This document shows, one piece after another, positions 51,012-59,405 of a stretch of DNA of 64,000 nt. This stretch comes from VRUE01 sp963737575. GTDB taxonomy: Bacteria; Actinomycetota; Thermoleophilia; Solirubrobacterales; 70-9. Within the stretch, counting starts at the first letter, position 1; every line of letters starts with the position of its first letter. The notes under the pieces were generated by a model. It made no database searches and was not told where the DNA came from. It saw only the letters and a list, made by a program, of their open reading frames with translations. Location of the stretch: the NCBI GenBank assembly GCA_963737575.1, contig CAVTTJ010000003.1, positions 1-64,000 of the forward strand. Reading direction: 5' to 3'. The position numbers and the translations under genes were made by a program.

Positions 51012-51040
51012 ATGAGAACACAGCGGGACTCCAATGTCAA
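51012..51040 (-). promoter_or_regulatory. Sigma-70-type promoter, possibly for a small RNA
   Basis: On the minus strand TTGACA (51035-51040), a 17-base spacer and TCTCAT (51012-51017). The spacer ends TGTGT, as in the module B promoter. No protein-coding gene lies directly downstream on this strand. Confidence 0.5.
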
Positions 51041-51190
51041 GAAACAGTGCGGCGAAAAATCGCCAACGAACTCAGGAATCGGACCGCAAACGGCTTCGGA
51101 ATCGGAGATTCATCGGTACCTCGGCAAGCCGGACCCCAACAGATACAAAACATTCCGGTACGCCCGGACAGGGCTCTTCGGTTTGGAGAC

Positions 51191-51895
51191 TCAGCTCGCG
51201 GTGCTGTCGAATTTGTAGCCGACTCCCCGCACCGTGACGACGAGCGCCGGGTTCTGGGGATCGAGCTCGACCTTCTGGCGGAGGTTCGAGATATGGACGT
51301 CGCAGGCCCGCTCGTCGCCGTCGAACTCGGTCTGCCAGAGCTCCTCCATTATCTGTCGCCGGGCGAAGACCTCCCCGGGGTGCGCGACAAGGAGCCGCAG
51401 CAGCTGGAACTCCGAGCGGGTGAGGTTGACCGGAAGGTCGCGGACCATGGCCACGTGCCGGACGAGGTCGATCGCGACCGGGCCGGATTCGATCCGCGCC
51501 GCCTGCGGCAGCGGCGCCCGGTCGAGCTCGCGGCGCCGAAGCTGGGCGCGGACCCGGCCCAGCAGCTCGCGGACCGAGAACGGCTTCGTCACGTAGTCGT
51601 CGGCTCCGACCTCGAGCCCGACCACCTTGTCGACCTCGGCGTCCTTGGCGGTCAGGACGATGATCGGAACCGCGCTGCGGGAGCGGACGTCGCGGCAGAT
51701 GTCGAGGCCGCTCGGCCCCGGCATCATGATGTCGAGGATCAGCAGGTCGTAGGGGATGCCGTCGCCGAGCATCGCGACCGCCTCGTCGCCGTCGGCCGCG
51801 GGCGTCACCTCGAACCCCTCCTGGGCGAGGGCGTAGCCGACCGAGTCGCGGACCGAGGGCTCGTCGTCGGCGATCAGGATGTGGCCGCTGCTCAT
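51191..51895 (-). CDS. OmpR/PhoB-family response regulator
   Basis: 234 residues. The receiver domain has acidic Asp10/Asp11, phospho-acceptor Asp55 in LLILDIMMPG, Thr82 and Lys104 (DDYVTKPFS). A winged-helix DNA-binding domain follows (about 135-230: NLTRSEFQLLRLLVAHPGEV, DVHISNLRQKVE, VVTVRGVGYKF). It is encoded 9 bases after the histidine kinase on the same strand, so they form a two-component pair. The target genes are unknown. Confidence 0.95.
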   Translation of the reverse strand: MSSGHILIADDEPSVRDSVGYALAQEGFEVTPAADGDEAVAMLGDGIPYDLLILDIMMPGPSGLDICRDVRSRSAVPIIVLTAKDAEVDKVVGLEVGADDYVTKPFSVRELLGRVRAQLRRRELDRAPLPQAARIESGPVAIDLVRHVAMVRDLPVNLTRSEFQLLRLLVAHPGEVFARRQIMEELWQTEFDGDERACDVHISNLRQKVELDPQNPALVVTVRGVGYKFDSTAS

Positions 51896-51904
51896 CTCAT
51901 CTCC

Positions 51905-53206
51905 TCATGCCACCGGCGTCGGGCTCGGCTGGGCGAGCGGGAGCCGGACCCAGAAGGTGCTGCCCTTGCCCATGACCGAACGAGCGCCGATCTCGCCGCC
52001 CATCACGTCGACCATCCTGCGGGCGATCGCGAGGCCGAGGCCGAACCCCTCGTGCTTGCGCGTCTCGGACCGACGGTAGAAGCGTTCGAAGACGCGCTCG
52101 ATCTCCTCCTCCGGGATCCCGGACCCAGTATCGACCACGGCCAGTTCCACTCCCCTCTCCCCGTCACGGCGCCCGCGAACGGTAACGGTCCCGGGGGGTG
52201 GCGTGTTCTTGAACGCGTTCGTCAGCAGGCCGACCATCACCTGGCGCAGCAGCGTCGGGTCGCCCTCGGCGGCGAGGTCGGGCTCGATCTCGACGAGAAG
52301 CTCGACGTGCCGCGGCGGCTCGACCGCGGCTACGACGTCGCGGATCGCGGCCGGCACGTCGACGATCTCGGTTTCTCCGGGCCCCACCGACTCGACCCGG
52401 GCCAGGGTCAGCAGCGAGCGGGTCAGACGGTTCATCCGCTCGGTGTCCTCGGCGAGGTGGCCGAGGAAGTGATCGAGCGCCTTCGGGTCGTCCTTCGCCC
52501 CCTCCTGGAGCACCTCGATCGCGCTCGAGATCCCGGCCAGCGGATTGCGCAGCTCGTGCGCCGCGTTGGAGATGAAGTCGGCTTCGGCCAGATCGCGCCG
52601 CATCTCGTCGGTGCGGTCGCGGGCGACGATCAGGACCGCGCGCTCGTCGGGCAGGGCGCGGGCGGTCATCGCGTATGCGCGGTCGCCGATCCGCAACGCC
52701 GGATGCGCCGCGAAGCCGAGCTCGGCGGCGCGGTTGGTGTGCGGCAGCATCGCCTCCGGGAGCAGCCCGTTGGATTCGAGCAGGCTGTCGGCGGCGGTGT
52801 TCGAGAAGCGGAGCGGCCCGTCCTCGTCGACGACGACGACGACGTCGGTGAGGCCGTCGAAGATCGCCTGCAGCTTGTTGCGGTCGGCCGTGAGGACGCC
52901 GAAGCTCTCTTTCAGGGAGTCGCGCATCGACTCGAGCGCGCGGGCGAGGTCGCCGATCTCGTCACGGCCGCCGACCTCGAGCGGCACGTCGAAGGAGCCG
53001 GCGGCCATCTCCTTCGCAGCACGGGAGAGGCGGACGACCCGGTGCGAGATCCCGACCGCGATCAGGAAGCCGACGAGGGTTCCGAGGACGACCGCCGCCA
53101 GGACCGCCTTGGGCTGGTCCCCGAGGAGGTAGACGGCGCCGGCCGTGATCAGGCTGACCGCGGCGAACGTGCCCCCCAGCCAGAGCCGCATCCCGAAACC
53201 CTTCAT
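51905..53206 (-). CDS. Two-component sensor histidine kinase
   Basis: 433 residues. Two membrane helices (about 8-28 and 34-55) with almost no extracellular loop, a HAMP segment (55-108), a PAS-like region (about 110-200), the HisKA dimerisation domain with His217 in NAAHELRNPLAG, and an ATPase domain. The ATPase has N-box LLTNAFKNTP (328-337), DTGSGIP (359-365) and GFGLGLAIA (387-395). The tiny periplasmic part suggests it senses a membrane or cytoplasmic signal. It is the partner of the response regulator at 51191-51895. Confidence 0.95.
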   Translation of the reverse strand: MKGFGMRLWLGGTFAAVSLITAGAVYLLGDQPKAVLAAVVLGTLVGFLIAVGISHRVVRLSRAAKEMAAGSFDVPLEVGGRDEIGDLARALESMRDSLKESFGVLTADRNKLQAIFDGLTDVVVVVDEDGPLRFSNTAADSLLESNGLLPEAMLPHTNRAAELGFAAHPALRIGDRAYAMTARALPDERAVLIVARDRTDEMRRDLAEADFISNAAHELRNPLAGISSAIEVLQEGAKDDPKALDHFLGHLAEDTERMNRLTRSLLTLARVESVGPGETEIVDVPAAIRDVVAAVEPPRHVELLVEIEPDLAAEGDPTLLRQVMVGLLTNAFKNTPPPGTVTVRGRRDGERGVELAVVDTGSGIPEEEIERVFERFYRRSETRKHEGFGLGLAIARRMVDVMGGEIGARSVMGKGSTFWVRLPLAQPSPTPVA

Positions 53207-53255
53207 GAAGGTTTACTAACACAATGCCGCCTCCACTGCATGGGAGAATCGAAGC

Positions 53256-53984
53256 ATGAGGACGGTCGTCTTCATTCCGGCATGGAACGAGGAGGTCGCG
53301 GTCGGCTCGGTGATCGCCGGCGTCCGCGAGCGACTTCCCAAGGCCGACGTGCTCGTCGTCGACGACGGCTCGACCGACGGCACCGCGGCGGCGGCCCGCG
53401 AGGCCGGCGCGCTGGTCGCCTCGCTGCCCTTCAACCAGGGCCTCGGGGCGGCGCTTCAGACCGGATACCTGTACGCGCTGCGGCAGGGCTACGACCTCTG
53501 CGCCCATCTCGACGCCGACGGCCAGCATCCACCGGCGGAGGTGGCGCGGCTGCTCGAGGAGGTGCGCGCCGACCGCGCCGACCTCGTCATCGGGTCGCGC
53601 TACCGCGACGCCGGCGAGGCCGAGGGCGACGACTACCGGCCGACGATCTCGCGCCGGATCGGAACCAGCGTCTTCCGCTTCTTCCTCACGCTCGCAACCC
53701 GCCAGCGCTTCACCGACACGACCAGCGGGATGCGGGCCGCCAATCGGACGGTGATGGAGCTCTTCAGCGAGAACTACTCGCCCGACTTCGCCGAGATCGA
53801 GTCGCTCCAGCTCGCGGTCCGCGAGGGCCTGCGGGTGGAGGAGGTGCCGGTACGGATGCTGGAGCGCGCGGGCGGCTCCTCGTTCCTGACCCCGCTGCGC
53901 TCGGCGTTCTTCATCTTCAAGGGGCTGATCGTCCTCCTCGTCGGCCAGTTCCGGCCGCGGTCGGCGAAGGTGGAGGCGGAATGA
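53256..53984 (+). CDS. Family 2 glycosyltransferase (polyprenyl-phosphate type)
   Basis: 242 residues, no signal peptide. GT2 fold with the nucleotide-sugar motif VVDDGSTDGT (34-43) and metal-binding Asp86-Ala-Asp88 in HLDADGQHPP. NQGLGAALQTGY and VIGSRYR resemble dolichol- or undecaprenyl-phosphate sugar transferases. Its stop overlaps the start of the next gene (ATGA), a DUF2304-like membrane protein that commonly accompanies such transferases. It probably makes a lipid-linked sugar for cell-envelope glycosylation. The donor sugar is not determinable. Confidence 0.9.
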   Translation: MRTVVFIPAWNEEVAVGSVIAGVRERLPKADVLVVDDGSTDGTAAAAREAGALVASLPFNQGLGAALQTGYLYALRQGYDLCAHLDADGQHPPAEVARLLEEVRADRADLVIGSRYRDAGEAEGDDYRPTISRRIGTSVFRFFLTLATRQRFTDTTSGMRAANRTVMELFSENYSPDFAEIESLQLAVREGLRVEEVPVRMLERAGGSSFLTPLRSAFFIFKGLIVLLVGQFRPRSAKVEAE

Positions 53985-54436
53985 TGTCGCCGTGGCTGGC
54001 CGCGGTCTCGGAGAAGCCGGCCGTCCACCTGACCGCGCAGACGCGGATCATCGCCGGGCTGATCGCGATCGCCTTCATGGTGATGATCCTCGAGCTGATC
54101 CGGCGCAACAAGCTGCAGGAGCGCTACAGCGTCGTCTGGTTCGTGGCCGGGCTGGCGATGCTCCTCGGCGCCGCCTTCCCCGACACCCTCACCTTCGTCG
54201 CCAACGTGCTGGGGGTCCGCGACACCAACGTCGCCCTGTTCTCGATCGTCCTCCTCCTGCTGATCGGGTTGGCGCTCAACTTCAGCGTGATCATGTCGCG
54301 CCAGGCGGCGCAGATCACCCGCCTGGCCCAGGAGCGGGCGCTGGAGAAAGCACGCGAGCAGGCGGCTACGGAGAACGGAGGGCCCGCTCGAGCCGATAGA
54401 GAAGAGCCTCCAGCGCAAGCTCCTCCGAGACATTGA
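53981..54436 (+). CDS. DUF2304-like membrane protein
   Basis: 151 residues with three hydrophobic helices (about 22-40, 50-68 and 83-104). The pattern ILELIRRNKLQERYSVVWF followed by NFSVIMSRQAAQITRLAQE fits the DUF2304 family, small proteins usually found beside GT2 glycosyltransferases. It overlaps the transferase gene by four bases and its 3' end overlaps the convergent holB by 71 bases. It probably positions the transferase at the membrane, an inference from context. Confidence 0.85.
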   Translation: MMSPWLAAVSEKPAVHLTAQTRIIAGLIAIAFMVMILELIRRNKLQERYSVVWFVAGLAMLLGAAFPDTLTFVANVLGVRDTNVALFSIVLLLLIGLALNFSVIMSRQAAQITRLAQERALEKAREQAATENGGPARADREEPPAQAPPRH

Positions 54437-55484
54437 GGTCAAGCCGGCGCCGCGCGTCCTGGACGAGCTCCGCTGCACTGCGCGCCCGAGCCGGGTCGAG
54501 CGCCTCCGCCTGCTCGGCGAGAAGGTCGAGTCGGTCGCGATTGTAGGCGAGGTCGGCGGCCCCCGCCGCGCAAGCGGCCAGGTCCCTGAACCAGGCCGCC
54601 AGAAGCGCAAGCCCGAGGTCGAGGACCTCGGTGCGCCGTCGCCGCCCCGAGCGTTTCGCCTCGTCGCCGATCTCGCGTGCCGAGCGCTTCACGCCGGCCG
54701 CTTTCTCCTCCTCGAGCGCCTCGCGGGTCGCCTCCTCCACAGAGGCCCCCGCGTCCTCGGCGCTCTTCAGCAGCTTCCTCCACGGCGCCGAAGCGCTCTC
54801 CGCCGCGATCGCCGCCGCGGCGCAGCGCTCGGCCTCGGCCCGCAGCTCGCGGCCCTCGGCCTCGAGCAGCGACCGCGCCAGCTCGAGGTCGCCGGCGGCC
54901 AGGCGGGCGGCCGCGGCGACCTCCGCCGGCTCGGCGGCATCGGCCAGCTCCGCCTCGACCGCCTCGGCGGGGAGCGGGGCGAAATCGATCGGTTGGCAGC
55001 GCGAGACGACGGTCTCGAGGAGCGAGGCCGGCTCGGAACTGAGCAGGATCAGGTGGACGTACTCGGGCGGCTCCTCGAGCGTCTTCAGCAGCGCGTTCTG
55101 GCTCTCGTCGCGCATCGCCTCGGCGGCCTCGACGACGAAGACCCGGCTGGCGCCGTCGAAGGGGCGGTAGGCGGAGGCGCGGATCACCCGCTCGCGGACC
55201 TCCTCGACCATGTGCTGCGGGCCGCTCGGCGCCAGCCAGACCAGGTCGGGATGGGGCGAGGGATCGAGCAGGGCGCGGCGGCGCGCGTCGTCGGGGTCGG
55301 CGGCCTCGGCGGAGAGGATCTCGGCCGCGAAGGCCCGCGCCGCTGCCCGCTTGCCGGCGCCGGGGGGGCCGCTGAAGAGGTAGGCGTGTCCCGGGCCCGA
55401 GGAGAGCGCGGCCCTCAGCATCACCCGCGCCCGCGGCTGATGCTCGGTCGCCTCCTCGAGTGCGTCCATCGGGGTGATCGTCAT
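54366..55484 (-). CDS. holB: DNA polymerase III delta' subunit
   Basis: Clamp-loader subunit of about 372 residues. Walker A is GPPGAGKR, followed by VRERVIRASAYRPFDGASRV and the sensor-type block EAMRDESQNALLKTLEEPPE, SSEPASLLETVVSRCQPIDF. The zinc-binding Cys4 module of E. coli delta' is absent, as is common in actinobacteria. The long C-terminal part is Ala/Glu/Arg-rich and helical. A GTG 12 bases upstream (55496) is the alternative start. It follows tmk closely, and tmk-holB adjacency is typical. Confidence 0.9.
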   Translation of the reverse strand: MTITPMDALEEATEHQPRARVMLRAALSSGPGHAYLFSGPPGAGKRAAARAFAAEILSAEAADPDDARRRALLDPSPHPDLVWLAPSGPQHMVEEVRERVIRASAYRPFDGASRVFVVEAAEAMRDESQNALLKTLEEPPEYVHLILLSSEPASLLETVVSRCQPIDFAPLPAEAVEAELADAAEPAEVAAAARLAAGDLELARSLLEAEGRELRAEAERCAAAAIAAESASAPWRKLLKSAEDAGASVEEATREALEEEKAAGVKRSAREIGDEAKRSGRRRRTEVLDLGLALLAAWFRDLAACAAGAADLAYNRDRLDLLAEQAEALDPARARSAAELVQDARRRLDLNVSEELALEALLYRLERALRSP

Positions 55485-55512
55485 TTCATCCCACACTTGG
55501 AAGATATGGCGA

Positions 55513-56109
55513 TCACGCCTCGCTTGAACGGGCGCGGACCGCCTCCATCACCCGGCCGTGCACCTCCTCGACCGTGCCCGACCCGTCGATCGCGACGACC
55601 CTGTCGGAGGCGACCGCCGCGATCTCCTCGTAGGCCTCGGCGACGGCCCGCTGCAGCTCCAGGCCCTCCGACTCGAAGCGGTCGCCGCCGTCGGCCCGGC
55701 CGACGCCGGTCTCGGGGTCGACCCGGAGCAGCAGGGTGAGGTCGGGCCAGAGGCCCTCGCTGGCGGCATCGGTGAGCGAGATCACCTCGCCGACGCCGAG
55801 CCCGCGCGCCGCGCCCTGGTAAGCGACGCTCGAGTCGGCGAAGCGGTCGCAGACGATGTCGCGCCCGGCCTCGATCGCGGGCAGTATCACCCGGGCGGTC
55901 AGGTCGGCCCGTGCGGCGAGGAAGAGCAGCAGCTCGGCGAGCGGGTCGAGTGCGAGGTCTGGATCGGCGAGGAGACCGCGGATCCGCTCGGCGGCGTCGG
56001 TCCCCCCCGGCTCGCGGATCGCCACCGTCTCCGGCCCGAGCGCGTCGGCGAGCAGCTTCGCCTGAGTGCTCTTGCCCGACCCGTCGATCCCCTCGAGCGA
56101 GATGAACAA
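55513..56109 (-). CDS. tmk: Thymidylate kinase
   Basis: Phosphorylates dTMP to dTDP for DNA synthesis. 198 residues from a TTG start at 56109 (FISLEGIDGSGKSTQAKLL). This start gives the normal family length and a P-loop near the N-terminus; the longer frame upstream lies inside topA and is unrelated. DRFADSSVAYQGAARGLG is the substrate-binding block and LRVDPETGVGR the lid region. It begins 13 bases after the topA stop, with holB following after 28 bases. Confidence 0.92.
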   Translation of the reverse strand: MFISLEGIDGSGKSTQAKLLADALGPETVAIREPGGTDAAERIRGLLADPDLALDPLAELLLFLAARADLTARVILPAIEAGRDIVCDRFADSSVAYQGAARGLGVGEVISLTDAASEGLWPDLTLLLRVDPETGVGRADGGDRFESEGLELQRAVAEAYEEIAAVASDRVVAIDGSGTVEEVHGRVMEAVRARSSEA

Positions 56110-56122
56110 CGGCCCGCCGGCC

Positions 56123-58384
56123 TCAGCCTTTGGCGGTCGCTTTGGCGCGTTTGCGGCGCCGGGTGCCGGTGTCGGCTTTGGTCGGTTTCGCCGCCTTGCC
56201 GTCCTCGCTGCCGTCGGGCTCCGGCTTCCCTTCCATCGCTTTCTTCGCCGCTTTGGCCGCTTCACGCTCGGCCCTGCGTTTCTTCATCTCCTGCATCGAC
56301 TCGCAGTCGTCGTTGAGGCAGAGGTTCCAGGGACGGCCGCGGAAGGGGACGACTTTCAGCCGCGGCGTCTCGTCGCAGACCGTGCAGCGCTCCTCGAGGC
56401 GGAAGACGTCGCCGCGCTGGGGCAGCGGGAAGGTCTGGTCGCAGGAGTCCGGGTCGTCCGCCGTCCAGCCGGTGCAGCCGACGAACCGTTTGCCCGATTT
56501 TTTCGCGCGGATGATCCGCAGCATGTTCGGCGAGCCGTCCTCCTTCGTGCGGCCCGCCCTTTCGCAGACCTTGCAGGGGCCGAGGATGCGGTCCTCGTCC
56601 ATCCCTTTCCAGACGACTTTGGCGAGGTCCTCTTTGCTCTTGTCGATCTCCGACCAGGTGTTGTGGAGGAGGTCACGGCTCTCGCCGACCACCTCGCCCT
56701 TGGTCATCTCGCCGGCGGCGATCCGGTCCATCTCGGCCTCGAGCTGGGCGGTCATCTCCGGCGTCGCCATCTCCGGCACGTAGGTCTTGAACGCCTCGTA
56801 GAGAGCGATCCCGGTCTCCGAGGGGACCGGCGGGTTGCCGTAGACGTAGCCGCGGTCGAAGAGCTTCTGGATGATGTCGGCGCGGGTCGCCTTGGTGCCG
56901 AGGTTGCGCTCCTCCATCAGCTCGATCAGTTTCGCCTGGGAGATCCGCGGCGGCGGCTGGGTCTCCTTGTCGACGATCCAGGGATCGCCGTCGAGATCGA
57001 GCGACTGGCCCTCCTCGAGTTTCGGGATCTCCTCGTCGGAGGAGCGGGCGTAGGTGTAGATGCCGGCGTAGCCGGGGTCGACGACGACCGAGCCGCGGAC
57101 GAAGTAGGTCTCCGAGCCGGCCTCGATGTCGGCCCGGGTCGACTCGGTGATCATCGGCGGGCTGAAGGTGGCGAGGAAGCGGCGGACCACGAGTTCGTAG
57201 ACACGGCGCTTGGGCCCCTCCAGCGCCCCGGGATGAATCGCCTGCGTCGGGTAGATCGGCGGGTGGTCGGTCGTCTCTTTTTTGCCCCGCGTCGGTTTCA
57301 GGTCGCCCTCGAGCAGCCCCGAGGCGGCGGAGAACTCCGAGATCCGGACCAGCGAGGAGACCAGCTCCCGGGTCGGCAGCGAGGAGGGATAGACGGTGTT
57401 GTCGGTCCGTGGATAGGAGATGAAGCCGTCCATGTAGAGGTCCTCGGCGATCCTCATCGCGCTGGCGGGGGTGATGCCGAGGCGGCTCGAGGCGTCGGTG
57501 CTGAAGGCGGTCGTGTTGTACGGGGTCGGCGGTTTGCGGGTGTTCTTGCGGGCCGTCACCGCGGTCACCGTGCCCGGCGAGCCGGTGCCGGCGAGCGCCG
57601 TATCGGCCTCGGCCTTCTCCCAGAATTTGTCGGTGACGTGATGCGCCTCGAAGCTGCCGTCGGGGTGCTGGAAGTTGGCGAACAGTTCCCAAAACGGTTT
57701 CGCGACGTGGGCGCGGCGCTCCATCTCACGCTCGACGATCAGGCCCAGGGTCGGGCTCTGGACCCGTCCGACCGAGAGGAAGTTGGAGCCGAAGCGGCGG
57801 GTGCTGATCGAGACGGCGCGGGTCAGCGTCGCCCCCCAGAGGAGGTCTATGTCCTGGCGGGCGGCGCCGGCGTTGGCGAGCGGGTAGGAGAGCTCGTCGA
57901 GATCGCCGAAGGCGCGCTCGATCTCCTCCTTCGTCAGCGCCGAGTAGCGGGCGCGCTGAATCCTGAGGCTGCCGTCGGCCGTCCCCTCGCGCGAGCCCAG
58001 CTCCGGGTTCGCGTCGAGCATCTCCTCGAGCGCCTCGAGCCCGATCAGCTCGCCCTCGCGGTCGAAGTCGGTCGCGATCACGAGCTCGTCCGCCTCCTTG
58101 GCGACTTTTTTGATCGCTTTGACGACGTTTTTGTCGGTCGGCTCCTTGATCAACTCGGCGTCGATCAGGTCGTGCAGGTCGGTCTTCTGCCAGTTCGAGT
58201 AGCCCTCGGGGAAGGCCGGGCCGAGCACATGGCCCTTGAGCCCTATCGTGCGGTGCTCGCCCCGCTCGTCGGACCAGGTGTAGTAGGGAACTTTGAAGGT
58301 TTTGTCCTCCGAAGCCCCGCCCCGGCCGAGGATCTCGGCGATCTTCTTGGCGCTGTTGTTCTTCTCTGTGACGATGAGACGCAT
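56123..58384 (-). CDS. topA: Type IA DNA topoisomerase, archaeal-looking
   Basis: 753 residues, relaxes negative supercoils through a 5'-phosphotyrosine. It begins MRLIVTEKNNSAKKIAEILG, with the TOPRIM acidic block IATDFDREGELIG near residue 105. The catalytic Tyr lies in DGFISYPRTDNTVYP. The C-terminus holds Cys pairs of zinc ribbons (CKVCERAG, CTVCDETPR, CLNDDC) and ends in a Lys/Ala-rich tail. The N-terminal EKNNSAKKIAEIL and DWQK-like YSNWQKTDLHDLIDAE segments look more like haloarchaeal enzymes than the common bacterial VIVESPAKAKTI type. It leads the topA-tmk-holB operon and is divergent from the epimerase gene. Confidence 0.93.
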   Translation of the reverse strand: MRLIVTEKNNSAKKIAEILGRGGASEDKTFKVPYYTWSDERGEHRTIGLKGHVLGPAFPEGYSNWQKTDLHDLIDAELIKEPTDKNVVKAIKKVAKEADELVIATDFDREGELIGLEALEEMLDANPELGSREGTADGSLRIQRARYSALTKEEIERAFGDLDELSYPLANAGAARQDIDLLWGATLTRAVSISTRRFGSNFLSVGRVQSPTLGLIVEREMERRAHVAKPFWELFANFQHPDGSFEAHHVTDKFWEKAEADTALAGTGSPGTVTAVTARKNTRKPPTPYNTTAFSTDASSRLGITPASAMRIAEDLYMDGFISYPRTDNTVYPSSLPTRELVSSLVRISEFSAASGLLEGDLKPTRGKKETTDHPPIYPTQAIHPGALEGPKRRVYELVVRRFLATFSPPMITESTRADIEAGSETYFVRGSVVVDPGYAGIYTYARSSDEEIPKLEEGQSLDLDGDPWIVDKETQPPPRISQAKLIELMEERNLGTKATRADIIQKLFDRGYVYGNPPVPSETGIALYEAFKTYVPEMATPEMTAQLEAEMDRIAAGEMTKGEVVGESRDLLHNTWSEIDKSKEDLAKVVWKGMDEDRILGPCKVCERAGRTKEDGSPNMLRIIRAKKSGKRFVGCTGWTADDPDSCDQTFPLPQRGDVFRLEERCTVCDETPRLKVVPFRGRPWNLCLNDDCESMQEMKKRRAEREAAKAAKKAMEGKPEPDGSEDGKAAKPTKADTGTRRRKRAKATAKG

Positions 58385-58462
58385 CGGGCGGCGAGGGTAG
58401 CAGGGGCCTCCAGCGCCCCCTTCCCGGCACCCGGGGGCGCGGCGCCCTAGGATCGGCGCTCA

Positions 58463-59395
58463 ATGAGGAGCATCGTCACGGGTGGAGCGGGATTCATCGG
58501 GTCGAACCTTGTCGACGCGCTGCTTTCGCGCGGCGACGAGGTGATCGTGGTCGACGACCTCTCGACCGGCCGGCGCGAGAACCTCGAGGCAGCTCTCTCG
58601 GCCGGCGCCAGACTGGCCGAGATCGACGTCCGCGACGGAGCGGCGCTGGTCGACCTGGCCCGCGGAACGGAGCCCGAGGCCGTCTTCCACCTGGCGGCGC
58701 AGATCGACGTCCGCAAGTCGGTCGAGGACCCCGCCTTCGACGCGTCGATCAACGTCGGCGGCACCGCCCAGGTGCTCGAGGCGGCGCGCGCCGCCGGCTC
58801 GCCGCGGGTCGTCTTCGTCTCGACCGGCGGCGCGATCTACGGCGAGGGCGAGGGCCAGGACCTGCCGCTCGACGAGGGCGCGCCGATAGCCCCGCTGTCC
58901 GCCTACGGGCAGAGCAAGTTCGCCGCCGAGGGCTACCTCGCGCTCTACGAGCGCCTCCATGGGCTGTCCGGGATCAGTCTGCGGCTGGGCAACGTCTACG
59001 GGCCGCGCCAGGACCCGCTCGGCGAGGCCGGCGTGATCGCGATCTTCTGCGGCCTGCTGGAGGCGGGCGGGAGGCCGACCGTCTACGGCGACGGCACCCA
59101 GACCCGGGACTACATATACGTGGGCGACGTCGTCGCCGCGGCCCTGGCCGCAGCGGAGTCCGAGGCGAGCGGCGCGATCAACATCGGAACCGGGATCGAG
59201 ACCGACGTCCTCGAGCTCGCCGCACGGCTGAAGGAGCTGGCCGGCCGGGAGGACTTCGAGCCCGAGCTCGCGCCGCCGCGCGCGGGAGAGGTGCAGCGGA
59301 TCGCGCTCGACCCGGGACGCGCCGAGCGCGAGCTGGGCTGGCGGGCGCAGACCGGCCTCGACGAGGGCCTCCGGCTGACGCTCGACTCCCTCTAA
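58463..59395 (+). CDS. NAD-dependent sugar-nucleotide epimerase/dehydratase (GalE-like)
   Basis: 310 residues of the extended short-chain dehydrogenase fold. The NAD-binding TGGAGFIG lies at residues 6-13. The catalytic Tyr148-x3-Lys152 is in SAYGQSKFAAEGYL, and SLRLGNVYGPRQDP is typical of UDP-glucose 4-epimerases. It probably interconverts UDP- or dTDP-sugars for cell-envelope glycans, possibly supplying the glycosyltransferase nearby. The exact substrate is unknown. It ends 10 bases before the next gene's ATG, so both may be co-transcribed. Confidence 0.9.
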   Translation: MRSIVTGGAGFIGSNLVDALLSRGDEVIVVDDLSTGRRENLEAALSAGARLAEIDVRDGAALVDLARGTEPEAVFHLAAQIDVRKSVEDPAFDASINVGGTAQVLEAARAAGSPRVVFVSTGGAIYGEGEGQDLPLDEGAPIAPLSAYGQSKFAAEGYLALYERLHGLSGISLRLGNVYGPRQDPLGEAGVIAIFCGLLEAGGRPTVYGDGTQTRDYIYVGDVVAAALAAAESEASGAINIGTGIETDVLELAARLKELAGREDFEPELAPPRAGEVQRIALDPGRAERELGWRAQTGLDEGLRLTLDSL

Positions 59396-59405
59396 CCTTG
59401 TGCTG

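Noticed and set aside
51047..54436. 1129-codon open frame on the plus strand
   Set aside because: It is antisense to the response regulator and kinase and out of frame with the glycosyltransferase; only its last 151 codons (the DUF2304-like gene) are real.
56066..58450. 794-codon open frame on the plus strand
   Set aside because: Antisense to topA, whose catalytic motifs are unambiguous.
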